From Terriglobales bacterium (lineage in GTDB: Bacteria > Acidobacteriota > Terriglobia > Terriglobales > Acidobacteriaceae), in NCBI GenBank assembly GCA_030038475.1, contig JASHOU010000057.1, positions 30,906 to 94,905 of the forward strand: a stretch of 64,000 nt of DNA, written 5' to 3'. A program made the position numbers and the translations under genes. Of this stretch, positions 48,148-56,659 are shown one piece after another; within the stretch, counting starts at the first letter, position 1, and every line of letters starts with the position of its first letter. Below the pieces are notes generated by a model that made no database searches, had not been told where the DNA came from, and saw nothing but the letters and a program-made list of their open reading frames with translations.

Positions 48148-48915
48148 TTACTGCGGCGCGAAGGAGAACAAGACGAGGATGTAGATCCACAGTGCCATCA
48201 TACAGTGCCAATACCAGGCCGTGATGTCGACGACGATGCGGCGCGTTTCGATGGGACGATGCAGGGCGCTCGCCAAGTCGGTCCATAAAAGCGCAAGTAC
48301 TCCGGCGGCGAGATGCGAGCCGTGCATCGCCGTGAGAATGTAGACGAAAGAACTGCTCGTGCCACCGGCGAAATGAAACCCTCCGGCGGAAAGCTTGCTC
48401 CAGAGAAAAAGTTGCCCGGCAAGAAACACGAGGCCGAGCACGGTCGTGAGGCCGAGCCACGGGAAGTGACGTTCGTCGCCGAGCGAGATGCCGGGAATCG
48501 ATCGCACTGGTGCAAGCGCGGCTTCGCGGGTGGTAGCACGCCTCGCTTGCTCAATGGTGAAGCTGCTGATAATAAGGACGGCTGTGTTACCCAGCACTAA
48601 AACCCAGGGCAATTCCACCGGAATCCAGGTTCGGACATACGTTGTAGTACCGGGGTCGAAGCTCAGAAATCCGCGCCGGACAAGGTAAACGGCGGTGAAA
48701 GAAAGGAAGAGCATAACAATCGGTGTCATGGCAACAGCCAGCCCTAGCCGCGCGCGGCGCAGGCGCTCGCCATAGTTCGGCATGGAGTCCGGCATGCCGT
48801 CATCGCCTTTGTGCCCGCGGCCGTCGTCGCCATCACCGTCGCCTCCGCCAGTGCGGGGTGGGAGCGAAGCTCCGCTATGGCCTGCTGAATATGGCGTCAG
48901 GCGAGGCATGTGCAC
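48148..48915 (-). CDS. Cytochrome c oxidase subunit III (heme-copper oxidase)
   Basis: Membrane subunit with about five helices (VAMTPIVMLFLSFTAVYLV, LVLGNTAVLIISSF, LGLTTVLGLVFLAGQLFLW, and the paired C-terminal helices). Family segments FVYILTAMHGSHLAAGV and TAWYWHCMMALWIYILV are typical of CtaE/CoxC. The N-terminus has a Gly/Asp-rich stretch of about 18 residues before the first helix. Subunits I, II and IV are not in the window, so it is an isolated copy or the end of an operon broken up by rearrangement. It stands just downstream of the divergent methyltransferase fragment. Confidence 0.9.
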   Translation of the reverse strand: MHMPRLTPYSAGHSGASLPPRTGGGDGDGDDGRGHKGDDGMPDSMPNYGERLRRARLGLAVAMTPIVMLFLSFTAVYLVRRGFLSFDPGTTTYVRTWIPVELPWVLVLGNTAVLIISSFTIEQARRATTREAALAPVRSIPGISLGDERHFPWLGLTTVLGLVFLAGQLFLWSKLSAGGFHFAGGTSSSFVYILTAMHGSHLAAGVLALLWTDLASALHRPIETRRIVVDITAWYWHCMMALWIYILVLFSFAPQ

Positions 48916-48993
48916 CGCTTTCCGCCTCGACTGCCATTCGGCTCATCGGCAATAGAACCGTGGGGAATAGAATCGAGAATAGAATTACAGAGC

Positions 48994-49398
48994 ATGTCGC
49001 CCTCTTCTTTTTTTGATGACAGATTCGACGAACGCGTGCGCTGCAACCGGAAATATCTGGAGGCGACGGACAAAGAGAGGCGGACGACACCCGATGTGTT
49101 CCTGCTACGCGCATTTTCCCAATATATAGTGCCGGTATTTCCGCGCGGCTGGAAGGTGCTCAACCTGGCAGGAGGAGCGGGACGGGACGCGATGTGGCTG
49201 GAAAAACGGGGTTGGGAAGCCACGCTCATTGACATCTCGGAGGCCGGAATTGAACAAGCACGGCAGAACGCCTGGCCATTCGCATCCGTTATCGACTTTG
49301 TAGTAGATGATCTCACCGGCTTCAAGGCTTCGCAAACCCGGTTGGATGCGGCGTTCGATTTGGTGCTGGCGTTCTTCTACCTCCTTCTACTACCTTGA
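48994..49398 (+). pseudogene. C-terminally truncated SAM-dependent methyltransferase
   Basis: Class I methyltransferase with motif I VLNLAGGAGRDAMWLEKRGW and motif II ATLIDISEAGIEQA. The protein reads normally through FDLVLAFFYL, where intact homologues continue into helix E and the LKPGG segment, but then stops after LLLP at 49398, giving ~134 residues. About half of the catalytic domain is missing. Start at 48994 (MSPSSFFDDRFDERV). It is probably non-functional. The break is followed by ordinary intergenic DNA, with no insertion element visible. Confidence 0.7.
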
Positions 49399-49477
49399 TC
49401 TTGCTCTGGGATGAGAATGAAAGCGAATCCGAGGTCAGTTAGTTGCGTAGGAACTTTCATATCTCGTTCTCTTCGAC

Positions 49478-49759
49478 TTAAGAAAAGTCGACGGCAACTT
49501 CATCCCCGACAATGAGAGCCAAGCCAGCAGCCTGTGGCCGAGGGCATTCAGTACCTCCATAGAGAGCGATGAGGTTGCCAGCGACCCTCGCAGCACCTGG
49601 GGAGAAATAAAGGTCGTCCCTTCTGGCTCCAGGGTCACGGACGGCGAAGAGCGCAGCATCGTTCGGCATTTGGTTGGCTACCCACAACTCAGCAAAAGCA
49701 TTTTCTATTGCCTTGCCGTTCGCACCATCAATTCCGCGAATTTTGTACCAAGGATCCAT
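49478..49759 (-). CDS. Small hypothetical protein
   Basis: 93 residues, beginning MDPWYKIRGIDGANGKAIEN, with a mixed hydrophobic/charged composition that looks like a real folded protein (ALFAVRDPGARRDDLYFSPG). I do not recognise a family. There is no clear Shine-Dalgarno, and it stands alone between the truncated methyltransferase and an intergenic inverted repeat. Confidence 0.5.
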   Translation of the reverse strand: MDPWYKIRGIDGANGKAIENAFAELWVANQMPNDAALFAVRDPGARRDDLYFSPGAARVAGNLIALYGGTECPRPQAAGLALIVGDEVAVDFS

Positions 49760-49845
49760 CGCAAATCAGATTTCTACACTTTCTTTTCTTATTCGTGTTC
49801 CGCCGGCTTCCATAGCTGCTCCCTGCCGCCGTGGAGTCAGGGGGC

Positions 49846-49899
49846 CAGGGCCACGATTGGCCGCCGATCTTGCCCTTTTTTCGACCGATCGTGGCCCTG
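49846..49899. repeat. Perfect 12-bp inverted repeat
   Basis: CAGGGCCACGAT (about 49846-49857) and ATCGTGGCCCTG (49888-49899) form a perfect 12-bp stem with a 30-base loop containing CTTTTTT. It lies between the small hypothetical gene and the end of the putative anti-sigma gene. It could act as a terminator for the leftward anti-sigma transcript or be a mobile or regulatory palindrome. Confidence 0.55.
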
Positions 49900-49972
49900 A
49901 CACGGGAGAATCTGCAAGAGCGTTCCGCACTCGGGTGCCCAATCACACCGACTAATCCCACGTTACTTAAGC

Positions 49973-50608
49973 TTAAGTGAGACCCCGAGCGCTTTCTCCA
50001 TCGGGAATCGGTACAATGATCGTCCTGTTGCTTCCAACCCCAAATGCGAGCTGCAGGTGATCGAGTGCGGTGAGACCGAAGTCGAACTCTCCAACGTCGT
50101 TTGTTCTTCCCCGCGATACCGTGTCGCCGTCGCACAGCAGGCTAACCGGAATTCCGCTAATTCCGCGGTCGGGCTTTGTAGAATTATGGAGCTGGCCGAT
50201 CAGGACCATTGAATCCGACCCCGGTTTGGGCTGCGTGCGCACGTCAATGCAGACTTCTCCTGACTTGTACAGCAGGTGCCTGACGGCAACACTACCGCGC
50301 ACTCCCACTGCCACGGGCTGCAGCGTACTGTCGAAGAGCAGCCTGGCTACTTCGAGCTGGCCTGCTGGGAATGGAACCACCTTACGCAGAGCAAAGCTGG
50401 CTCGCGCCGCATGGACCGCCACTGCTGGGGGTTCAAAAGCATTCTGATTCTGATCCTTTGCGAGAGTCACGATACGCCTCCATATATTCATCGTCTCAAG
50501 GCACTTGGAACAGCCCTCGTCGAGATGTTTCTGCATGGCTGCCCTTTGTCCGCGGCCATCAATCTGCCGGACGTAATCGATCCAATCCTCTGCCGGAAAA
50601 TGTTTCAT
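49973..50608 (-). CDS. Putative zinc-finger anti-sigma factor-like protein
   Basis: 211 residues. The N-terminus (MKHFPAEDWIDYVRQ, then HLDEGCSKCLETM) carries His...CxxC as in ZAS-type zinc-binding anti-sigma domains. The remainder is beta-rich (VAVGVRGSVAVRHLLYKSGE) with no membrane helix, so this would be a soluble regulator. It lies just downstream of the ECF sigma factor in the same direction, the usual place for a cognate anti-sigma. Start with GAGGTAGGA upstream. Confidence 0.7.
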   Translation of the reverse strand: MKHFPAEDWIDYVRQIDGRGQRAAMQKHLDEGCSKCLETMNIWRRIVTLAKDQNQNAFEPPAVAVHAARASFALRKVVPFPAGQLEVARLLFDSTLQPVAVGVRGSVAVRHLLYKSGEVCIDVRTQPKPGSDSMVLIGQLHNSTKPDRGISGIPVSLLCDGDTVSRGRTNDVGEFDFGLTALDHLQLAFGVGSNRTIIVPIPDGESARGLT

Positions 50609-50642
50609 AGCAGATTCCTACCTCAATTGGGAGTGAGTATTT

Positions 50643-50888
50643 CTAGTTAATAAGGGTATGGAAGGCCCGTAAAAATATAGCCCGGACGCAGGAAAATATA
50701 GGGTGCTGATCTAATCCGTCGTTGCTGTGAGCGACTTGTGAGATCAGTGCCAAATATAGAAGGTTGCCACTTGGGGCGGTTTCCCGAAGTAACATGAATG
50801 GAGGCCCATAATAGGGTCTCTGAGTCGGGCGATATTGGTCGGGAGCCTTCTCGGCGAGCATTATCACGTCTGGGGTGACGATGGTCAC
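50643..50888 (-). CDS. Possible small ORF coupled to the sigma factor
   Basis: 81 codons starting at a GTG that overlaps the sigma-factor stop (GTGA), so translational coupling is possible. The product (MTIVTPDVIMLAEKAPDQYR at the start) has no recognised domain. It fills most of the 276 bp between the sigma and anti-sigma genes. Composition is unremarkable; it may be an accidental frame. Confidence 0.3.
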   Translation of the reverse strand: MTIVTPDVIMLAEKAPDQYRPTQRPYYGPPFMLLRETAPSGNLLYLALISQVAHSNDGLDQHPIFSCVRAIFLRAFHTLIN

Positions 50889-51517
50889 GACAGGTGGTAA
50901 CCCATCTGCTCCAGTTCATTTCTCAGCTTATCCAGACAGCGTCTGCGGATAAAGCCAATCGAGCCCTCTGCGAGCTCCAGGTCGCGCGCGACTTGCTGAT
51001 AAGGACGCGCCGGCTGCTCAAAGAACAGCATTTGGACAAGACGCTGGCATCGTGGAGAGAGAGCCAGCAAAGCTTCGCGCAGCATTTGCTCTTGCTGGAC
51101 CTGTAAAACCAAGCCTTCCGGCTCCTCCGGCGACGCGTACGAGTCCGGATCGCCGATTTCTTGCACTTTGCCGCGTTGCTGCGCCCGTTTTCGGTGGAAA
51201 CATTTATTGCGCGTAACCTGGATAAGCCACGCAGCCAGAGCGTTAGGCTCGCGAAGAGATGGCAATTCCGTTAACAGATCCATGCACACCGCCTGGAAAA
51301 TATCGGCGGAATCTTCTTCGCAAAATCCATACCGCACCGGAATCGAAAAGATCAGGTTCTTATATTTGGCAATCAGAGCCGACCATGCGGCTTCTTTTCC
51401 CTGGCGACATTCCTCAATTAAAACTGCATCGGAAAACTGTTTCGAGGGTCCGATTCTTGCCTTCCCCGGCGCTGTTGTCATAATTGGCGGGCAGACTCCG
51501 ATGAGTGCAGGATCCAA
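50885..51517 (-). CDS. ECF-family RNA polymerase sigma factor
   Basis: 210 residues. Region 2 (about 30-100: IEECRQGKEAAWSALIAKYK, EDSADIFQAVCMDLL, AWLIQVTRNKCFHRKRAQ) and region 4 (about 135-200: LLALSPRCQRLVQMLFFEQP, YQQVARDLELAEGSIGFIRRRCLDKLR) are both present. Probably controlled by the zinc-finger protein encoded downstream. An alternative ATG (MTTAPGKARIG) 12 codons later would remove a short leader. Target promoters unknown. Confidence 0.88.
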   Translation of the reverse strand: MDPALIGVCPPIMTTAPGKARIGPSKQFSDAVLIEECRQGKEAAWSALIAKYKNLIFSIPVRYGFCEEDSADIFQAVCMDLLTELPSLREPNALAAWLIQVTRNKCFHRKRAQQRGKVQEIGDPDSYASPEEPEGLVLQVQQEQMLREALLALSPRCQRLVQMLFFEQPARPYQQVARDLELAEGSIGFIRRRCLDKLRNELEQMGYHLS

Positions 51518-51981
51518 AACTCCTGTTCAATAAGAAAGAGCCGCAGAGTTTGCTGAGTGCTACAAGCATATTACGCTAACCTGGTTCCCGCGGTTCCTCG
51601 GATGTGTTCGATTTCCAAAATCCAAACAGGCCTTCGCCTACTCCGACACAGCTTAAATCCTTAGAAACGTTCGGCCGGAACAGGTGGTTCGCCAATTGCA
51701 TCTGTCAGCACATATATGCGGAAACCAATGCTGTCTCCGGAAGAAAACAACAACGCGCCACATTTCGCGATTCAGAGCAATTTTTCAGGCAGCACCTGCC
51801 GCCCAGGCGATGGTGTTGGCAAGCCTACAACCATACAGAGTTTGCGAACCCACTTTAATCCCAAGCTAATAGGCTTCGGAATTGTCGGACCCTCCATGCT
51901 GGATTCAAGCGAGACAACACGGTCAAACAGAAGTGTTCCAGCCGAGGCAGCGTTTAGCGGCTGGAATCCAAAGGAGCTGAA
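51518..51981. other. Intergenic region without visible gene
   Basis: About 460 bp upstream of the sigma gene on one side and the small zinc-ribbon gene on the other. Frames here have no coding-like composition. It should contain the promoters of both divergent genes; none could be fixed. Confidence 0.4.
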
Positions 51982-52299
51982 GTGAATATGTCGAACATCG
52001 GTTTGGTGCCGCTCCAACAAGCCGGTCTCTGCTTGGATTGCGAAACGATAACCGCGGCGCACACAAACTGTCTTGCGTGCGGTTCACGGGCCTTGCTGAG
52101 TGTCGCCAGCGTTCTGAACCGGCATCGACATTCCAGCCTATCCTGCTCGGAAGGGACGGCGATGATCCAAATACCCGCATCGCGCATACGCCAACAAAAC
52201 ACCTTTCCCAGAGCCGAGTCTTATGCTGACCGAGGTCAGAGCCGCGTGAAGGCGCCCTCCGTGAGGTTTGGAGCGGGTCAGTCCGAGAATAGAGCATGA
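51982..52299 (+). CDS. Small Cys4 zinc-ribbon-like protein
   Basis: Up to 105 residues. The core AGLCLDCETITAAHTNCLACG gives two CxxC pairs about 13 residues apart, followed by SRALLSVASVLNR, a pattern I associate with small acidobacterial zinc-ribbon proteins of unknown function. Start is GTG 51982 (AAGGAG 5 bases upstream) or ATG 51988. The last ~50 residues are low-complexity and may be spurious. It precedes the receiver-PilZ gene by ~55 bp and could share its transcript. Confidence 0.55.
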   Translation: MNMSNIGLVPLQQAGLCLDCETITAAHTNCLACGSRALLSVASVLNRHRHSSLSCSEGTAMIQIPASRIRQQNTFPRAESYADRGQSRVKAPSVRFGAGQSENRA

Positions 52300-52354
52300 A
52301 GCCCAGACTCTAGCTTTGGATGGAGCTCGATTTTTCGAAGCGAGGCATACAACG

Positions 52355-53047
52355 ATGTCACTCAAACTTCTCATTGTGGAAGATGATGTGCCAAGTCTGG
52401 AGCTCATGAGCGAGGTTATCACCTCGCTCAAGGCGTCGGTTTTCCCCGTGGGCGACGCGCGGGAAGCGGCTGCCCTGGTTAACCAGGAGAAGTTTGACGG
52501 AATTTTCATGGATTTGGAGATGCCTAAGATGCACGGCTTCGATCTCGCGCGCCAAATCCGGGATTCCTCCTGGAACAAATCCACTCCGATTGTGATTGTG
52601 ACTGGGCGCGATGACAGAACCACAATGCAACAGGCATTTGCGAACGGAGCGACTTTCTTTCTACAAAAGCCGGTCGACAGGCAAAGGCTGATCAATTTGT
52701 TCCGGGCGGTGCGCGGATCGTTCCTGGTAAATCGGCGACGGAATGCCCGTGTTCCGCTCCAGACCGAAGTGCTTTGCTACATTGATTCCAGAGTCATCCA
52801 GGGCACGACCTGGAACCTCAGTGAAGGCGGGATGCAAATCGAGACCGCTGGACTGAAGCCCAAAGACGTCGTTCGGGTGTCATTTCGATTGCCTTCCTCA
52901 GGCGGGAATATCGAAGCTTTTGGAATCGTGGCATGGCAAACTGAAAACCGGCTCGGAATCCATTTCACGAAAATGAGCTCTCAAAACGCCGAAGCGATTC
53001 GCAAATTCATCGCAGAGGTGGAAGAGCCAGATTTGGTGTCGAAGTAG
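52355..53047 (+). CDS. Response-regulator receiver fused to a PilZ c-di-GMP-binding domain
   Basis: 230 residues. Receiver (about 1-120): acidic pocket LLIVEDD, phospho-acceptor Asp in IFMDLEMPKMHG, Lys in FLQKPVD. PilZ (about 130-225): RRRNARVPL supplies the RxxxR motif and WNLSEGGMQIET the (D/N)xSxGG motif, so c-di-GMP binding is expected. It would combine phosphorelay input with c-di-GMP output. Start at ATG 52355 with GAGG upstream; the longer frame is not needed. A kinase, an EAL protein and a GGDEF protein in the same window supply possible partners. Confidence 0.88.
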   Translation: MSLKLLIVEDDVPSLELMSEVITSLKASVFPVGDAREAAALVNQEKFDGIFMDLEMPKMHGFDLARQIRDSSWNKSTPIVIVTGRDDRTTMQQAFANGATFFLQKPVDRQRLINLFRAVRGSFLVNRRRNARVPLQTEVLCYIDSRVIQGTTWNLSEGGMQIETAGLKPKDVVRVSFRLPSSGGNIEAFGIVAWQTENRLGIHFTKMSSQNAEAIRKFIAEVEEPDLVSK

Positions 53048-53145
53048 AAGCAGTTTCCGCATCATTTAATTTTGTTTGTCGACTGGCAAATTCTTCTGCG
53101 TCTCCAGTCGGCAGGTTGTCGCAGCGATTCGATCGGAAGGCACAA

Positions 53146-53520
53146 CTAGGAATCGGAGCGATTGAGAAGGCGTTGCATCTCCTTGGCCAAGAGAGCCGCA
53201 TCGAGTGGCTTCGACAGATATCCATCGAACCCAGCATTCAAGACTTCTTCCCGATCACCGCGCATCGCGTAGGCGGTGATGGCCAATACCGGCAATCTTG
53301 CTAGGCCGGGACTTGCGCGGATGTGCCGGACTACGCCAAACCCGTCCAGCTTTGGCATACCGAGATCCAGCAGCAGAATGTCGGGGCGGGTTTGTTCGAC
53401 CATCTCCAGTGCTTCCTGGCCATCGCACGCCTCCGCGACCTCATAGCCGCGCACCTCGAGCAATTCGCGAAGAAGTTCTCTATTAACGGCATTATCTTCT
53501 GCAATCAGCACTCTTCTCAT
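53146..53520 (-). CDS. Single-domain response regulator
   Basis: 124 residues, receiver only: VLIAEDNAVNRELL, phospho-acceptor Asp in ILLLDLGMPKLDG, Thr in AITAYAM, Lys in YLSKPLD. Overlaps the hybrid kinase stop by 4 bp, so it is co-translated and probably the phosphate acceptor (CheY/DivK-like) of that kinase. Confidence 0.9.
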   Translation of the reverse strand: MRRVLIAEDNAVNRELLRELLEVRGYEVAEACDGQEALEMVEQTRPDILLLDLGMPKLDGFGVVRHIRASPGLARLPVLAITAYAMRGDREEVLNAGFDGYLSKPLDAALLAKEMQRLLNRSDS

Positions 53521-56411
53521 GATCGCCCTACGGCCTTGGTCAGGCTGCCACGTTGAAGAACCCTGTTCATCTCAGTGGTGAGCTGTTGCTGCCATGATCC
53601 GCTTTTTTGAAAGAGTCCTTGCGTGTCCTGCCTGAGCAGGTCGATTTCTGCCTCGGTCAGGCTCTTGGCCGTCATCACCAGAATTGGCAGGTCTCTTAGG
53701 GTGGGCTCCTGCCGAACATGGCGAATCACCTGAAAACCATCCATATCCGGCATGAGCAGATCAAGCAAGATGGCCCGCACAGACTTTGACCGCAGCACTT
53801 GCAGAGCTTCGGTGCCGTTGTGGACACTCTGCGTTGGATAGCCGGCAGATCGCAAGGTTTCTTCCACCAATTCCAATGTTTGGGGATCGTCGTCGACGAG
53901 CAGGATCGCGGTGTCGTCCTTGGTTCGAAATACAACATGCTTGCGAATCGTATCGAGGAGAGTGGGGCGATGAATTGGCTTAATAAGATAGTCCGTAGCT
54001 CCCAAGGCAAACCCAACTTTTTGCTGATCCACGATCGAGACAATGATGACAGGAATATCCACGGTTTCGACCGCCGCTTTGAGCGCCACAAGTGTTTCGA
54101 AACCGGTTCCGCCGGGCATCATAACGTCGAGAGTGATTGCATCGGGGAGCAACTCCTGGGCTTTCTTGACGGCCTCCGCCCCGGAATCGGCCAGCGCGAT
54201 CCGATAATCCGTCTCCAGGTAGCTGGCCAGCAGTTCGCGAGCTGGAAGCTCGTCGTCTACGATCAAGACAAGGGGTTTGCGGGTTTTGTCAGCGGCTGGC
54301 GCTAACAATGTGGCAGGCACAGCAACGGAAGTAGCTTCGGTGGGCACGCCGTACGGGAGAGTAAATGTGAAACAGCTGCCCTTCCCCGGTTCGCTTTCCA
54401 GCCAAATCTTTCCTCCCTGTTGCTCCACGAGACGCCTGGTGATGGCGAGTCCCAATCCCGTGCCCGCCTGCGTTGCTCCCGCGCTCCTTTCGACCTGCCG
54501 AAATTCTTCAAAGACCATCTCCTGATCCTCAGAACGAATCCCGATACCCGAGTCCTTCACGGACAGGGCAACCGCTGTTCCATTGTCAAAACAACGAATA
54601 TCGATGTGGCCATCTTTCGGCGTGAATTTAACCGCGTTGCTGAGAAGGTTATAGAGGACCTGTTTGAAGCGGACCCGATCCGCATGAATACGCCGATCCG
54701 TTTCCAGAGCCTGTCGTACCTGAATATTCTTCATCATTGCGAGTGGGCGAATTGTCGAAAGCACCTCAGGCAGAGCGTCGCCGACGAGAAAGTCTTCGCA
54801 GCGAAATTCCAGTTGTCCGGCTTCAATCTTGGAAAGGTCAAGAATGTCGTTGATCAACTGTAAAAGATGAACCGACCCTTGCTTAATATGATTCACAAAG
54901 CGCTTTTGCTTGGCAGTCAGTTCGCCGGGAATCCCGTCGGCTAGCAGCTCCGAAAATCCAACAATGGCATTCAGCGGAGTTCGCAACTCGTGGCTCATGC
55001 TGGCGAGGAATTGGCTCTTCAGTCGTGTAGCGCGTTCTACCTCGCGGTTGCGGACTTCAAGTTCCTCATTGGCTGCCGCCAAGCGTTGCGTGAATTCCTG
55101 CCGTTCTGTTTCGGCGCGCTTTCGGCCTGTAATGTCGCGCGCCACGGCGTAAATGACGGCTTGTCCAGGCACCGAGATGGCGTTCCACAGCAACCATTTG
55201 TAGGAACCGTCTTTGCAGAGATAGCGGTTTTCGAAGGCCAGGGTCACTTCGCCGTGCTGTAGCCGGTCAATCTCCGTGGTCGTCAACGCGCGGTCTTCCG
55301 GATGTATGAACTCAATCCGTGGCTTCGACATAAGTTCTTTCCGAGTGAAGCCCAGCGCTTTTTCCCAGCTGGGGTTCAGACTCTTGAAGAATCCGTCGAA
55401 CCCGATAATGCAAAACATGTCAACCGAGAGTTGGATGAACCGGTTGCCTGTCTCAAGCTGAGCGTAGAGCGATCCCATGAATGCGCTCAGCCCCAGTCCG
55501 AGTATCAGGAATACCAGACCCAAAAGCCATACCCGCTTTTCGAGCGCCCAGACGCCCTGCTGAAGAACGCTGGCCGACTGTTCTACCAAAACTCCCCAGC
55601 CGGTCTGTCCAGCTGCTTCATAACTACTGAAGCGAGCTTCGCCATTGCGAACAAAGCTTGCTTTACGATCTTGCGCCGCCTGTACTCGTTCTACAACTTC
55701 ACGGGCGTCGGAGTCGGCAACAACCATGTTTGGATCGCTGCTTCGGTGGGCAGCCAAATGCCCGTTTTGGTCGACGAGCAGGATCGTCCATCCCTTTTCG
55801 ATCTTGGTCTCTTTTAATTTTCGGCTGATCGTATCCAGAGTATCCGCACCCATGAGGATGGCAATGGGCTTGCCTTGCTCGTCATACACAGGAACGGCAT
55901 TGGCAACCACCGGGTGGTAGGGTGGAACTGCAGTCTGATAGATCTCCGAGATATAAGGCCGCAGTTGTCGCGATACACCTTTGTACCAGTCGCGGTTCGC
56001 GAAGTTCTGGCCGAGCAAGTCTGGCTGCGGCGGATAGATGGCCCGCATCGTGCCCTTCAGGTCGTACATGCTCACGAAGGCAAAATCCGGGCGCAGCGAT
56101 TTCGCACTCTGTAAATGCCATGCGATCAGATTCATATCCCCTTTTTCCCAGGCTGGGCCAAGAGTGTAGCGCGTGGCAATGGATTCGAGAGCGATTGTGC
56201 CTTGCTGAAAATATTCGTCCACTAGAGCAGCCGAGACACGCGCAATCTGAGTGCTCTCGGCTGCGGCTTGGTTTTCGGATTGTTGCTTCAGAACCTGGCT
56301 GGTGGAATAGGCGAAGAGTGCGATCGGCACAATCAGTAGCAGCAAAAACAGAAGATACAGGCGCCACCGGCTCTGCGATACCCAATTTCCCATTCTGGCA
56401 AGTGTTCTCAA
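53517..56411 (-). CDS. Membrane hybrid histidine kinase (dCACHE-PAS-HisKA-HATPase-REC-REC)
   Basis: 964 residues. Membrane helix near 15-37 (LYLLFLLLLIVPIALFAYS), periplasmic CACHE-like sensor (about 40-290: FVSMYDLKGTMRAIYPPQPD), second helix near 293-315, PAS (about 325-440), HisKA with FLASMSHELRTPLNAIVGFS, HATPase with LYNLLSNAVKFTP, SVKDSGIGI and GTGLGLAI, then two receivers with Asp in AITLDVMMPGG and AILLDLLMPDMDG. All catalytic elements are present. CACHE domains usually sense small organic ligands. It is translated with a downstream single receiver (4-bp overlap). Confidence 0.92.
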   Translation of the reverse strand: MRTLARMGNWVSQSRWRLYLLFLLLLIVPIALFAYSTSQVLKQQSENQAAAESTQIARVSAALVDEYFQQGTIALESIATRYTLGPAWEKGDMNLIAWHLQSAKSLRPDFAFVSMYDLKGTMRAIYPPQPDLLGQNFANRDWYKGVSRQLRPYISEIYQTAVPPYHPVVANAVPVYDEQGKPIAILMGADTLDTISRKLKETKIEKGWTILLVDQNGHLAAHRSSDPNMVVADSDAREVVERVQAAQDRKASFVRNGEARFSSYEAAGQTGWGVLVEQSASVLQQGVWALEKRVWLLGLVFLILGLGLSAFMGSLYAQLETGNRFIQLSVDMFCIIGFDGFFKSLNPSWEKALGFTRKELMSKPRIEFIHPEDRALTTTEIDRLQHGEVTLAFENRYLCKDGSYKWLLWNAISVPGQAVIYAVARDITGRKRAETERQEFTQRLAAANEELEVRNREVERATRLKSQFLASMSHELRTPLNAIVGFSELLADGIPGELTAKQKRFVNHIKQGSVHLLQLINDILDLSKIEAGQLEFRCEDFLVGDALPEVLSTIRPLAMMKNIQVRQALETDRRIHADRVRFKQVLYNLLSNAVKFTPKDGHIDIRCFDNGTAVALSVKDSGIGIRSEDQEMVFEEFRQVERSAGATQAGTGLGLAITRRLVEQQGGKIWLESEPGKGSCFTFTLPYGVPTEATSVAVPATLLAPAADKTRKPLVLIVDDELPARELLASYLETDYRIALADSGAEAVKKAQELLPDAITLDVMMPGGTGFETLVALKAAVETVDIPVIIVSIVDQQKVGFALGATDYLIKPIHRPTLLDTIRKHVVFRTKDDTAILLVDDDPQTLELVEETLRSAGYPTQSVHNGTEALQVLRSKSVRAILLDLLMPDMDGFQVIRHVRQEPTLRDLPILVMTAKSLTEAEIDLLRQDTQGLFQKSGSWQQQLTTEMNRVLQRGSLTKAVGRS

Positions 56412-56659
56412 TTGCCCCCCAATGCGCGATCACTGCAAGCGTCGCATGAAGGGAGGAAGAGGAACCAGTTACAGAGGTGATAACTACCAAAGATATGCGC
56501 CGCTTACGTCACATTCTCCGAATGCGCCGAGGTTACTAATGTTATCTGTCGCGTAGTTACTATCCACGTTAGATTTCTCTAAAGATTCACCAGGATCAAT
56601 GCATCCTAAGGCGCGCGCGCTGTCATGGAGGATGCAACCATACTCGGACGCGGTCCAAC

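Noticed and set aside
49435..49659. 74-codon minus-strand frame overlapping the 93-residue hypothetical gene
   Set aside because: Different frame of the same strand with Ser-rich shadow composition; the 49478-49759 frame looks more protein-like.
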